The notes below the pieces were generated by a model. It saw only the letters and a program-made list of their open reading frames with translations, had not been told where the DNA came from and did not search any database. A DNA stretch of 64,000 nt, from NCBI GenBank assembly GCA_964599375.1, contig CAZREW010000013.1, positions 1 to 64,000 on the forward strand, in the 5' to 3' direction. The stretch is from JAUWCL01 sp964599375. GTDB lineage: Bacteria; Krumholzibacteriota; Krumholzibacteriia; Krumholzibacteriales; Krumholzibacteriaceae. Both the position numbers and the translations under genes were made by a program. Positions 7,509 through 16,009 of this stretch are shown in pieces. Within the stretch, counting starts at the first letter, position 1. Each line of letters opens with the position of its first letter.

Positions 7509-8996
7509 ATGAACCCCCAGATTTGGGCGATAGTCGAAACGGGAGAAGTCAGCAGGGTCCTGGAGGACCTTTCTTCGGATCAGGATCTGCATCTCAGAAA
7601 GCTCGTTTCCGTTTCCGAAGCGCTGGGGCTGGAGGAGCCGCCCGGGGGGATAATCCTTGCGATAGAATCTTCGGGGGAAGGCTCCAGCTACCTCACGCTG
7701 ATAAAAAGATTCACAAGGACCTTCATACAGTTCGATACGGTCGTCTTCGGCGCTCCCAAAGAGGAAGGAGCCGGAACATCCGACAGGCGGGCCGGTGTAG
7801 ATCTTTATGTGCCTGTTCCAGTCGACCGTGACGATTTCTTCGTAAGGGTAGTCAACCTGATCTCCCTGAGGAGGCTCAAGAGCGCGACGGGTATCGTGGG
7901 AAGGTCGGAGCCCCTCAACGAGATGCTCGAAATGGCGATGCAGGTAGCTCCGACAGAGGTATCCGTGCTGATCGAGGGAGAGAGCGGTTCGGGAAAAGAG
8001 CTGACGGCTAAAGTCCTTCACATCATGAGCAGGCGAAGCTCTAGACCTTTTGAGGCGGTGAATGTCGGCGCCCTGGCCGAAGGTGTACTCGAGAGCGAAC
8101 TGTTCGGGCATGAGAAAGGGGCTTTTACGGGAGCGGTTTCCAGGAGGCGCGGGTTGTTCGAACGGGCCGATACGGGAACCCTGCTGCTCGACGAAGTCGG
8201 CGAGATGTCACTGGGAATGCAGGTAAAGCTGCTGAGGGTGATCGAGACCGGAGAATTCCTGCGCGTCGGCGGGGTAGAGAAGCTCCACTCCGACGTAAGG
8301 CTTCTTGCCGCGACGAACAGAGAGCTGGAGACCGCCGTTGAGCAGGGAGCATTCAGGAAGGACCTCTATTACAGGCTGAAAGTGGTGCAGATCAGGATCC
8401 CTCCACTGAGGGCAAGACAGGAGGACATCCCATTCCTTGTCAGACATTTTCTACGGAAGTCATCGATGCGGCACGGGAAATCGATAAAGGGGATCGACGC
8501 GAAGGGCATGGAGATACTCGTAAGGTACCCCTGGCCCGGTAACGTGAGGGAACTGGCCAATATGATAGATAACCTGACGGTGCTCAGCCGCACTCAGGTC
8601 ATAAGGGCGGATGAGATAGAGAAAAGACTGCAGGAAAGTCTTGGAAGAGATACCCGGGCTTTCCCCGACCTGCCCGTCCATGTCCACAAGACACGCGATG
8701 AGATGGAGAGGGAGCTGATCATGAACTCCCTTCTTTCGCTGCATAATGATGTCCGGGAGATACTTCACATGCTCAGGGATAGGCAGGGCCAGGGCTCTTC
8801 TCCTGGAAGATGGGGCACATGGGTAGAAGTCGAGGAGGCCGAGGACGAAAAACACCCGGACATGAACAGCATAGAGAAAGAGGCTATCAGGGAAGCTCTT
8901 ACAAGGAACGGGGGGAACAGGAGGAGGGCCGCAAGGCAGCTAGGAATGTCGGAGAGGACCCTCTACAGGAGGCTCAAAGAATACGGGCTGGAATGA
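7509..8996 (+). CDS. Sigma-54 enhancer-binding protein with pseudo-receiver N-terminus
   Basis: A 495-residue AAA+ activator. Residues 1-125 resemble a receiver fold but lack its chemistry: there is no acidic pair after the first strand (IWAIVETG), the third strand ends ILAIESSG without the acceptor Asp, and the Lys-Pro switch is absent. The AAA+ domain is complete: GESGSGKE, an intact GAFTGA, LLLDEVGEM, and PPLRARQEDIP. A linker of about 100 residues with ERELIMNSLLSL precedes the Fis-type helix-turn-helix (GGNRRRAARQLGMSERTLYRRL). This layout resembles a conserved activator of Bacteroidota and Chlorobiota. ATG 7509 has GGAG at 7497-7500; a GTG at 7500 overlaps the previous stop. Control probably comes from a bound protein or ligand, not phosphorylation. 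Confidence 0.92.
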   Translation: MNPQIWAIVETGEVSRVLEDLSSDQDLHLRKLVSVSEALGLEEPPGGIILAIESSGEGSSYLTLIKRFTRTFIQFDTVVFGAPKEEGAGTSDRRAGVDLYVPVPVDRDDFFVRVVNLISLRRLKSATGIVGRSEPLNEMLEMAMQVAPTEVSVLIEGESGSGKELTAKVLHIMSRRSSRPFEAVNVGALAEGVLESELFGHEKGAFTGAVSRRRGLFERADTGTLLLDEVGEMSLGMQVKLLRVIETGEFLRVGGVEKLHSDVRLLAATNRELETAVEQGAFRKDLYYRLKVVQIRIPPLRARQEDIPFLVRHFLRKSSMRHGKSIKGIDAKGMEILVRYPWPGNVRELANMIDNLTVLSRTQVIRADEIEKRLQESLGRDTRAFPDLPVHVHKTRDEMERELIMNSLLSLHNDVREILHMLRDRQGQGSSPGRWGTWVEVEEAEDEKHPDMNSIEKEAIREALTRNGGNRRRAARQLGMSERTLYRRLKEYGLE

Positions 8997-9026
8997 CCAG
9001 ATCGGCTTCGAGTGCTTTTTAAATAT

Positions 9027-9055
9027 TTGTTTCGGCTTGCGGCGTCTGTTATAAT
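9027..9055 (+). promoter_or_regulatory. Candidate promoter for the PorV/PorQ-like gene
   Basis: A perfect -10 TATAAT (9050-9055) with TTGTTT (9027-9032) 17 bases upstream, 86 bases before the start codon. Confidence 0.55.
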
Positions 9056-9140
9056 CAATGTGGTAGAGGTGCCAGCCTGCAGTCGCTGCTTATGGATTGG
9101 GAGATCTGACAATATACCCCCTGGGAAATCGGAGACTTGA

Positions 9141-10190
9141 ATGCGGTTCCGTCATTTTGCACTCTGCCTGATCATTCTGCCGGTAATGACTGCCGGTGCT
9201 TCGGCGGAGAAGTATGCCGGTGAATTCATGGCCCTTGGCGGAGGAGCGAGAGCCATGGCTATGGGAGGAGCCTTCGCGGCTGTCGCGAACGACGCTACGA
9301 CCACCTACTGGAACCCGGCCGGGATCGCGGATTTCTCATCTTTTCTAACAGTTCCAGGAAGCTTGGAGATGTCGTTGATGCATTCCGAGCGTTTCGGTGA
9401 TCTCATCGACTACAATTATTTCTCCTCCGCGTTTCCGCTCAACAACGGGAAGTCGGGATGGGGTGTATCCCTTATTCACATGGGAATAGATGATATCCGT
9501 ATCGTACCTTTGAACGACGGCATGATCGATAACTCGGACGGAGACGACAGGTTCGAGCCATGGAACGGCGAAAGTCTGAATTTCGACTACAGAGACTACC
9601 CGCTTGAAAGCGTCAACGACCTGGCTGTTTTTCTTTCCTACGGCCAGATGATGGGCTGGGGCGACGTCGGAGCTACCCTGAAATTCATAAGGAACGACCA
9701 GGTCACCGGGGTCTCGAGCTTCGGGCTCGGGATAGACCTCGGGTTTCTGAGGCGCGGCCTCTGGCGCGACCTGGCGCTGGGCCTCAAGCTGCAGGACGCC
9801 ACTGGGACTTTTATAAGCTGGAGCACAGGGAAACGCGAGTTTATATATCCGGCGCTGAAAGCGGGTCTCGCGTGGCCGCTCCAGATCAGGAGCATGAACA
9901 GCGTGCTCATCCTTGCGGCGGACGGCGATTTTCGCTTCGAGAACAGGAAATGGGTCTCACAGTACTGGATCGGCAGAACCAGTGCCGATTTCCATTTCGG
10001 CGCGGAGCTCCTTATCCGTGACCTTGTCGCGTTGAGAGGAGGCAACGACATGGGGAGATGGACCGCTGGCGCTGGATTCCTCCTGCGGGACTTCACCTCC
10101 TGGAATTTCAACCTCGGTATAGATTACGCCTTTCTCATGCATGACGTTCTCGACACGACTCATCGCGTCTCGCTGCTTGTATCATACTGA
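9141..10190 (+). CDS. PorV/PorQ family outer membrane beta-barrel protein
   Basis: A 349-residue secreted barrel protein. A signal peptide (MRFRHFALCLIILPVMTAGASA) precedes AEKYAGEFMALGGGARAMAMGG followed by AFAAVANDATTTYWNPAG, the N-terminal signature of the PorV/PorQ/UPF0164 group, which is structurally related to FadL barrels. The rest has alternating strands rich in aromatic residues, and the chain ends in VSLLVSY, a typical barrel C-terminus. In Bacteroidota, PorV and PorQ serve type IX secretion; no other type IX genes occur here, so that role is only a possibility. It may instead be a general FadL-like channel. Confidence 0.8.
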   Translation: MRFRHFALCLIILPVMTAGASAEKYAGEFMALGGGARAMAMGGAFAAVANDATTTYWNPAGIADFSSFLTVPGSLEMSLMHSERFGDLIDYNYFSSAFPLNNGKSGWGVSLIHMGIDDIRIVPLNDGMIDNSDGDDRFEPWNGESLNFDYRDYPLESVNDLAVFLSYGQMMGWGDVGATLKFIRNDQVTGVSSFGLGIDLGFLRRGLWRDLALGLKLQDATGTFISWSTGKREFIYPALKAGLAWPLQIRSMNSVLILAADGDFRFENRKWVSQYWIGRTSADFHFGAELLIRDLVALRGGNDMGRWTAGAGFLLRDFTSWNFNLGIDYAFLMHDVLDTTHRVSLLVSY

Positions 10191-10225
10191 CAGGGCCTGA
10201 TGAGGCCCGGGGGTGTTACGGCCGG

Positions 10226-11395
10226 TTGAAGATCCTCACGATGATACTGGCTGGCGGGACCGACGAAAGCCTGTCCGTCCTGACAAGGTACAGGGCAAGG
10301 ACGGCCGTCCCTTTCGGTGGCCGTTACCGTGTTATAGACTTCTGTATCAGTAACTGCGTTCATTCCGGCCTGACTGAAATAAACATTCTCGCGCAATACA
10401 ACCCGAAATCACTCATAGAGCATATAAGGATGGGCAAGCCCTGGGACCTGGACAGAAAACACGGCGGGGTGACGGTGCTTCAGCCTTCGTATCACGGAGA
10501 AGCGGCCCACTGGTACCTCGGTACCGCCGACGCGCTCTATCAGAATATCGATATTATCAGGAATTCCAGATGCGATCTGGTACTGGTCCTCTCTGGCGAT
10601 CAGGTCTATATCGCCGATTATGGAGAAATGATCGCTTTCCATCTCTCGCACGGTGGACCCGTGACGATCGCAAGCAAGAAGGTCGCTTCAAAAGACAGTT
10701 CGAGATTCGGCATGGTCAGATGTGGAAGGGACTGGATCGTCAGGCAGTTCAGGGAGAAACCCGCCAGATCCAGGGCAAGCGACCGGGCCTCTCTTGGGAT
10801 ATACCTCTTCGATGCGAAACTCCTCACGAGGCTTCTTAAGGACAGCAGGGTCGATATAGTCTTCGACATGCTCCTTCCCCTTATAGAGAACGGCAGTGTC
10901 TATGCCTTTCCTTTCGAGTCCTACTGGGAGGATATCGGATCGATACACGCGTACTACGGAGCCTCCATGAAGCTCCTTAAAGGGCCGTCGCTGATCTCCA
11001 GGAAGAGCTGGCCTATCTATACGAGGGGTGACGATCTTCCACCGGCTCGTTTCTGCGCCGGTTCTGATGTATCCGGATCCATCATCGCCAGTGGTTGCAG
11101 GATCGAGGGAAGGATCAGCGGAAGTATCCTCTTTCCTGGCGTGATCGTGGAGAAAGGGGCGGATATCCTTGACAGTATAATCTTCTCCGGGACAAGGATC
11201 CGCCGGGGTGCGACAGTCTGCAGATCGATCCTGGACAAGAATGTGACAGTAGGGAGTAACGCAACGGTCGGAGGCGGGACATCCGCCGCCGGGGAGATCA
11301 CCATTATAGGTAAAGGCGCCGCGATAAGGAGATCTCTCTGCGTCAGCCAGGGGAGGATCATCGAACCGGGGGAGAATGTGAGGGACGCGGGATGA
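10226..11395 (+). CDS. GlgC-like protein with altered nucleotide-binding loop
   Basis: A 389-residue homologue of ADP-glucose pyrophosphorylase (glucose-1-phosphate adenylyltransferase): nucleotidyltransferase domain followed by a beta-helix (SGSILFPGVIVEKGADI). The catalytic Asp motif (VLSGDQVY) and the sugar-phosphate Lys motif (QFREKP) are present. The glycine-rich loop, GGxGTRLxxLT in catalytic enzymes, is GGTDESLSVLT: the second glycine and the key arginine are gone, and RAKPAVPF is RARTAVPF. This recalls GlgD, the poorly active partner of GlgC in Bacillus relatives. TTG 10226 follows GGGGGTG; ATG 10241 would cut into the first strand. The stop overlaps the ATG of the intact paralogue (ATGA), fitting a two-subunit enzyme. 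Confidence 0.85.
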   Translation: MKILTMILAGGTDESLSVLTRYRARTAVPFGGRYRVIDFCISNCVHSGLTEINILAQYNPKSLIEHIRMGKPWDLDRKHGGVTVLQPSYHGEAAHWYLGTADALYQNIDIIRNSRCDLVLVLSGDQVYIADYGEMIAFHLSHGGPVTIASKKVASKDSSRFGMVRCGRDWIVRQFREKPARSRASDRASLGIYLFDAKLLTRLLKDSRVDIVFDMLLPLIENGSVYAFPFESYWEDIGSIHAYYGASMKLLKGPSLISRKSWPIYTRGDDLPPARFCAGSDVSGSIIASGCRIEGRISGSILFPGVIVEKGADILDSIIFSGTRIRRGATVCRSILDKNVTVGSNATVGGGTSAAGEITIIGKGAAIRRSLCVSQGRIIEPGENVRDAG

Positions 11396-12645
11396 TCAAG
11401 AGTATGCCTGCTTTCATCCTGGCCGGCGGTGCCGGAACACGCCTGAGCCTTCTTACGTCGCACAGGGCTAAACCGGCGGTCCCGTTCGCAGGAAAGTACA
11501 GGATAATCGATTTTACACTCACAAATTGCGTGAGATCCGGTATCGGAGAGGTATACGTGCTGGCTCAGTACATCTCACGTTCCCTGGAGCGTCACCTGGG
11601 CATCGGAAAGCCATGGGACCTGGACAGGGCCACCGGCGGCCTCCACATACTGCACCCGCATCTGGGGTTCCGGGCCGCCGACTGGTACAGGGGAACCGCT
11701 GACGCCCTGTACCAGAACATATCCTTGATGGAATCTCTTGATTACGATCATGTCCTGATCCTGTCCGGAGATCATGTGTACAATATGGACTATGGGGATT
11801 TTCTAGAATATCACATTCGTTCCGGAAGGCCCGCGACAGTGGCAGTCACCAGGGTCCCCGCAAACATGACCAGGCATTTCGGGATCGCGACCGTCAATTC
11901 AGGGGGGCAGGTCGTCCGTTTCGATGAAAAACCGGTGAAGGCCAGGAGCACGCTCGCGTCCATGGGGATATACATATTCGACCGCCGTTTCCTGATGAAC
12001 TCGATGGAGAGGCTTAAAAAGACATACGGAGACCTTGATTTCGGGAAACATCTGCTGCCCTACCTCGTGGAGAAAGGGAAGGTCTCAGCATTCAGGTACG
12101 GTGGATTCTGGCTCGATATCGGGACCCTCAAGTCCTACTACACCGCAAACATATCGCTGCTGTCGCAGAGACCGAGGTTGCCCCTTTCCGGCGACGGACA
12201 AGGTGTCATGACCATTCCGGACGATCTTCCGCCCATGCAGATGATGGAAGGAGCGAAGATAGAGAGATCTATGATCTGCAGCGGTTCAGTGATATCTGGA
12301 ACGGTCCGTTCCTCTGTCCTTTCTCCCGGAGTGATCGTCGAAAAGGGAGCGATCGTCGAAAGTTCAGTGATCCTCCAGGATTGTGTGATAGGCAAGGGCG
12401 CTAAGGTGGTACGGACCATCCTGGACAAGGAAGTTCGAGTGGGCAGGGATGTGATCCTCGGTCTCGGGGACGCCAGGAAGCCGAACGACATCCAACCCGA
12501 ATACCTGGACTTCGGGATCACGCTCGTCGACAAGGGATCGAGGATACCGCCAGGGATCCATGTCGGCACAAACTGCCTTATCGCAGGTTCCGTTCCGAAA
12601 ACAGATATTCCTGATGGGAGAAGCTCTGCCGGGGTGAAAGGCTAG
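11392..12645 (+). CDS. glgC: Glucose-1-phosphate adenylyltransferase (ADP-glucose synthase)
   Basis: Makes ADP-glucose from ATP and glucose-1-phosphate, the first committed step of glycogen synthesis. The 417-residue protein has the intact loop ILAGGAGTRLSLLT, the RAKPAVPFAGKYRIIDF stretch, ILSGDHVYNMDY with the catalytic Asp and FDEKP with the sugar-phosphate Lys, followed by the C-terminal beta-helix. It overlaps the preceding GlgC-like gene by ATGA and is probably translated with it. No glycogen synthase or branching enzyme is nearby. The stop codon TAG (12643-12645) shares the tetranucleotide CTAG with the stop of the convergent transglycosylase gene. Confidence 0.93.
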   Translation: MIKSMPAFILAGGAGTRLSLLTSHRAKPAVPFAGKYRIIDFTLTNCVRSGIGEVYVLAQYISRSLERHLGIGKPWDLDRATGGLHILHPHLGFRAADWYRGTADALYQNISLMESLDYDHVLILSGDHVYNMDYGDFLEYHIRSGRPATVAVTRVPANMTRHFGIATVNSGGQVVRFDEKPVKARSTLASMGIYIFDRRFLMNSMERLKKTYGDLDFGKHLLPYLVEKGKVSAFRYGGFWLDIGTLKSYYTANISLLSQRPRLPLSGDGQGVMTIPDDLPPMQMMEGAKIERSMICSGSVISGTVRSSVLSPGVIVEKGAIVESSVILQDCVIGKGAKVVRTILDKEVRVGRDVILGLGDARKPNDIQPEYLDFGITLVDKGSRIPPGIHVGTNCLIAGSVPKTDIPDGRSSAGVKG

Positions 12646-14468
12646 TTTGAGTCGACCCAGATCATCAACCTGTCGCCGGGATATACGAGGTCTTTCTTGA
12701 TATTGCTGTTCCATACAAGGATGTCGGAGACCTTCGTTCTGTAACGCCTGCTGATAGCGCTGAGTGTCTCGCCTTTTCGCACGGTATGGTAGACCTTTTT
12801 CTTTCCCTGCATTCGATCCGGGTCCGATTCATCACCGCCAGACCGTGCTGCCAGAGCATCCGCTCCGGGAGGGAGGTAGATAACGAGGCTCTGCCCGGGA
12901 TGGATCATGGAACTGTACGCAAGATTGTTCCATCTCCTCACTTTGCTCAGGCCCACATTATAACGTTCGGCTATCTCGCTGAGCGTATCGCCGTCCTTTA
13001 CCCTGTAGACCACCTTGGTATGCCCCGCCGGCGGTGTATACTTCTTAACGCTTATCTGGGAGGGAAGATTTGGCGCTTCCATGTATCCGGGCTTGCTTGT
13101 GTATGAAGCGACCTGGCCGCTGTCCTTCACCGGTATCAGAAGTATCTTGCCTTCCCTGATCTTGTGAGCGTTCTGTATCTCGTTTATCCTCTTTAGCTCT
13201 ATTTGCGAGATCTCATATTTAGAAGCTATGCGTGAAAGCGTCTCACCTTTGCGCACCCTGTGCCTGAGCCATGATACGCGTTCCTCGGCCGGTATGTCGG
13301 CCAGTTCCGCCAGCACCGCTTCCCCTTTCCCGGCCGGTACCTTCAAGTCGATCTGCATATCCGGGGGTGTAGCCCATCTTTTCAGAGCGGGATTGAGCTT
13401 CTTCAGCGTGGTGATCGTGCAGTTGGCTCCCCTGGCGACATGCTTCAGGTCGGTCGAACGGTCGATAGTCACCATATCAAAGTCAAGAGGTTCGACATTC
13501 CCGATATTGAATCCGTAAGATGCCGGATCGCGGCCGATCATGAGCGCAGCCATGAATTTCGGAACGAACCATTGCGTCTGGCTGGGAAGCCTTAGCTGCC
13601 AGTAGTCTTCCGTCTTCTGCCTGGAGATGGCGGCGGCGACTCTGTATTCACCGGCGTTGTATCCGGCCAGAGCAAGGTCCCAACTGCCGAAGAGACTGTA
13701 TAGATATTTCAGGTAATTAGCGGCTGCATACGTCGAGGCTACTATATCCTTCCGTTCATCGATCCACCAGTTCGTCCTCAGGCCGAAGATACGTCCGGTC
13801 CCCGCCATGAACTGCCATGGTCCGGTGGCCTTGACGCTTGATCTCGCGTGAAGATTTAGGCCGCTTTCGATGACGGCGAGAAACATGAGGTCCCTGGGGA
13901 CTTCCTGTTCGACCAGGATAGGTTCGATTATATCGCGGTACATCTCGACCCGTTCGAGCCACCTCGTGAAGTTCCTGCGCCCCTTGCCCTGGAAGTAACG
14001 CATCCAGTGTTCGGTGCGCCAGTTCATCACGACCTCTATCTCTTCCTCGACGACATGGTTCTGCCCGATTGAATCGATGAACGAGGTCATCAGGTCGCGC
14101 CACTCATTATTCGTCTGTTCACAATCTATCCGGTCGTTCAGTACGATGGCCCTGTGTTCGAGTGTATCAAGATAGTTACAGACGAATAAATCGGGTCCTG
14201 TCGACTTGAAATCCCTGACGTCTCTGATCAGGGATTCACTGAGGGAATACGAGTAATTCAGGTCTCCGAGACTGTAGTAAGCCTCCGCCTCGTCGAGTTT
14301 GCTGCTGAGAAGCATAAGCTGGGGGTAAAGGAGGTATATCTCCTCCTCGGAGACAGATGCCTCAAATCCATCCTGACCGGCCGGTTTTCCGCTCTTACCG
14401 GCAGGAATGCAGGCAGACAGGGAAATCGTCGTCAGAACGGCCAAAAGAGGCATCAAGAGGCGTCTCAT
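12642..14468 (-). CDS. MltD-like membrane-bound lytic transglycosylase with three LysM domains
   Basis: A 608-residue lipoprotein that would cleave glycan strands of peptidoglycan. The signal peptide MRRLLMPLLAVLTTISLSAC has a lipobox with the lipid-modified Cys near residue 20. A helical region precedes the transglycosylase fold: AVIESGLNLHARS (catalytic Glu), TGPWQFMAGTGRIFGL and LAGYNAGEYRV. Three LysM peptidoglycan-binding domains follow (VRKGETLSRIASKY, VKDGDTLSEIAERY, VRKGETLSAISRRY). I chose ATG 14468 because GGAGG lies nine bases upstream on the - strand and the signal peptide starts there; the frame remains open 18 codons upstream. The order (SLT then LysM) is that of MltD. Its promoter is at 14494-14522. 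Confidence 0.92.
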   Translation of the reverse strand: MRRLLMPLLAVLTTISLSACIPAGKSGKPAGQDGFEASVSEEEIYLLYPQLMLLSSKLDEAEAYYSLGDLNYSYSLSESLIRDVRDFKSTGPDLFVCNYLDTLEHRAIVLNDRIDCEQTNNEWRDLMTSFIDSIGQNHVVEEEIEVVMNWRTEHWMRYFQGKGRRNFTRWLERVEMYRDIIEPILVEQEVPRDLMFLAVIESGLNLHARSSVKATGPWQFMAGTGRIFGLRTNWWIDERKDIVASTYAAANYLKYLYSLFGSWDLALAGYNAGEYRVAAAISRQKTEDYWQLRLPSQTQWFVPKFMAALMIGRDPASYGFNIGNVEPLDFDMVTIDRSTDLKHVARGANCTITTLKKLNPALKRWATPPDMQIDLKVPAGKGEAVLAELADIPAEERVSWLRHRVRKGETLSRIASKYEISQIELKRINEIQNAHKIREGKILLIPVKDSGQVASYTSKPGYMEAPNLPSQISVKKYTPPAGHTKVVYRVKDGDTLSEIAERYNVGLSKVRRWNNLAYSSMIHPGQSLVIYLPPGADALAARSGGDESDPDRMQGKKKVYHTVRKGETLSAISRRYRTKVSDILVWNSNIKKDLVYPGDRLMIWVDSN

Positions 14469-14493
14469 CAAGCATAACCTCCAGGATTGGCGT

Positions 14494-14522
14494 AATATAT
14501 AGAAATCCCGGGAGACTTTCAA
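14494..14522 (-). promoter_or_regulatory. Promoter of the MltD-like gene
   Basis: Reading the - strand, TTGAAA (14522-14517), a 17-base spacer and TATATT (14499-14494) give a close sigma-70 match. The start codon is 25 bases beyond the -10 box, leaving a very short leader that contains GGAGG. Confidence 0.6.
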
Positions 14523-14600
14523 GGGAAGAACTCACCCCGGATCGAGCCGTGTCAAGCAGGTCTTATGCATTAATAGTGCCCTCCTGTCTTTCCTAACCCC

Positions 14601-14629
14601 TTTAAATCGATGAGCTGTTCGTGTATAAT
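14601..14629 (+). promoter_or_regulatory. Candidate promoter of the diguanylate cyclase gene
   Basis: TTTAAA (14601-14606), a 17-base spacer and a perfect TATAAT (14624-14629) lie 57 bases before the start. It is divergent to the MltD-like gene, whose promoter is about 80 bases away. Confidence 0.5.
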
Positions 14630-14686
14630 TGTTATGGAGTATATCGTGTATACCATACTCAAGACCCGGCTTAAGCAGGACGAATC

Positions 14687-15979
14687 ATGCACCATGGGTT
14701 TAAAAAAGACTACAGGTTTCTCCTGTCCAGACTTATCCCCAGACATCTCCTGTCTTCCAAGAGGGTAGAGGGCATCGGTGACGCGCTTGCATCCGGGACC
14801 CGTGCCGAACTGGTCAGGGAAGCATGGCTGGCGATGGAGGAACTCGTCTCACTGCGGGTATACGACCGCGGTAAGCCGGAGAACAGGGGGGGCGAGGTCC
14901 ATGTCCAGTTTGCCGAGCGTTCCGGACCGTCGAGGATCACGCTCGAGATGCCGGTGGCGGAGTATAATTCCGTATCAGGTTCTCAGGAGACTCAGGCAGG
15001 TATAGTGCCATCCGTTCTAGCCGGTATCATCTCGGCCCTTTCCCTGGACGACTCGCCGGTGAATATCACAGACAGGCTCGAGAGCCTTCTCGATCTTGCA
15101 GGGAACATAGAACCAGGGGCTTCGGCCTTTCTGGTACTTTTCAGTGAATTCGAAGCTCAGAATATCAGGAGGACGGAAAGGATAGGGGAATCAACCATCG
15201 CCGAGGTTGAATCAGGAGGATTCTACGGACCATCCATGGGCTCTGACGAGCCCTTCACGATCCTCGCCCACAACGGATTCAGAGGCGGAGTCTTTTCGGT
15301 CGATGGAAGGACACGGTCGATCCTGCTCTTCCCGCTGCGAAGCGCCGGACTTGTCTACGGGCTGCTCGAGATACACTCTGTGACGAAGGGAATACAGACG
15401 GCTGATCGTCTGTTGAACTATAATATGGTAGCAAGGGGGATCATAAGGGTCCTTGACAACAACCGTCAGCTGGAACGCATGGTATCGATCGACAGGCTCA
15501 CCGGAGTCAATAACAGGAACAACTACGATATACAGCTGCCGCTGGAGATGGAGAGAGCCAACCGAAACAGGAAATCCCTCGCTTTCCTCATCATGGATAT
15601 CGATGATTTCAAGTTCTTCAACGACAGGTACGGCCACGATACCGGCGACAGAGTGTTGAAACTGGTGGCCGATACTGTCAGAAAACACCTCAGAAAGATC
15701 GACCAGCTCTTCAGGTTTGGTGGTGAGGAATTCATCGCGTTGCTTCCGGGGGCTGGGCGTGACGCCGCGGAAAGGACCGCCGAGAGGATACGAGAGGTCG
15801 TGGCGGGCACAAGGCTGACTATCGACGGTGAAAGCTCTATCGGTGTGACCGTGAGCATCGGAGGATGCATCTTCCCGGCTGATGCAGGTGACGAGGAAGA
15901 ACTCTTCCGCAAGGCTGATCAGGCGATGTACAAAGCGAAGAGGGAGGGCAAAAACAGGGTTTCCTTCTTCAATGGCTAG
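14687..15979 (+). CDS. Diguanylate cyclase with GAF-like sensor domain
   Basis: A 430-residue soluble protein making cyclic di-GMP from two GTP. The C-terminal GGDEF domain begins at SIDRLTGVNNRNNYD, has the metal-binding Asp in LIMDIDDFKFFNDRYGHD and the signature loop RFGGEEF. The product-inhibition site RxxD is present as RKID five residues before GGEEF, so the enzyme should be limited by its own product. The N-terminal half has a GAF-like fold (region around residues 125-260) and no membrane segment, so the signal is cytoplasmic. A PilZ receptor candidate lies at 3509-3874. No EAL or HD-GYP phosphodiesterase is in the window. Confidence 0.92.
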   Translation: MHHGFKKDYRFLLSRLIPRHLLSSKRVEGIGDALASGTRAELVREAWLAMEELVSLRVYDRGKPENRGGEVHVQFAERSGPSRITLEMPVAEYNSVSGSQETQAGIVPSVLAGIISALSLDDSPVNITDRLESLLDLAGNIEPGASAFLVLFSEFEAQNIRRTERIGESTIAEVESGGFYGPSMGSDEPFTILAHNGFRGGVFSVDGRTRSILLFPLRSAGLVYGLLEIHSVTKGIQTADRLLNYNMVARGIIRVLDNNRQLERMVSIDRLTGVNNRNNYDIQLPLEMERANRNRKSLAFLIMDIDDFKFFNDRYGHDTGDRVLKLVADTVRKHLRKIDQLFRFGGEEFIALLPGAGRDAAERTAERIREVVAGTRLTIDGESSIGVTVSIGGCIFPADAGDEEELFRKADQAMYKAKREGKNRVSFFNG

Positions 15980-16009
15980 ACTGGACATGATGCGGCAGGG
16001 AGGTAGAGG

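Noticed and set aside
7188..8111. 307-codon - strand open frame across the two sigma-54 activator genes
   Set aside because: It is antisense to two conserved AAA+ genes, with no recognisable protein features.
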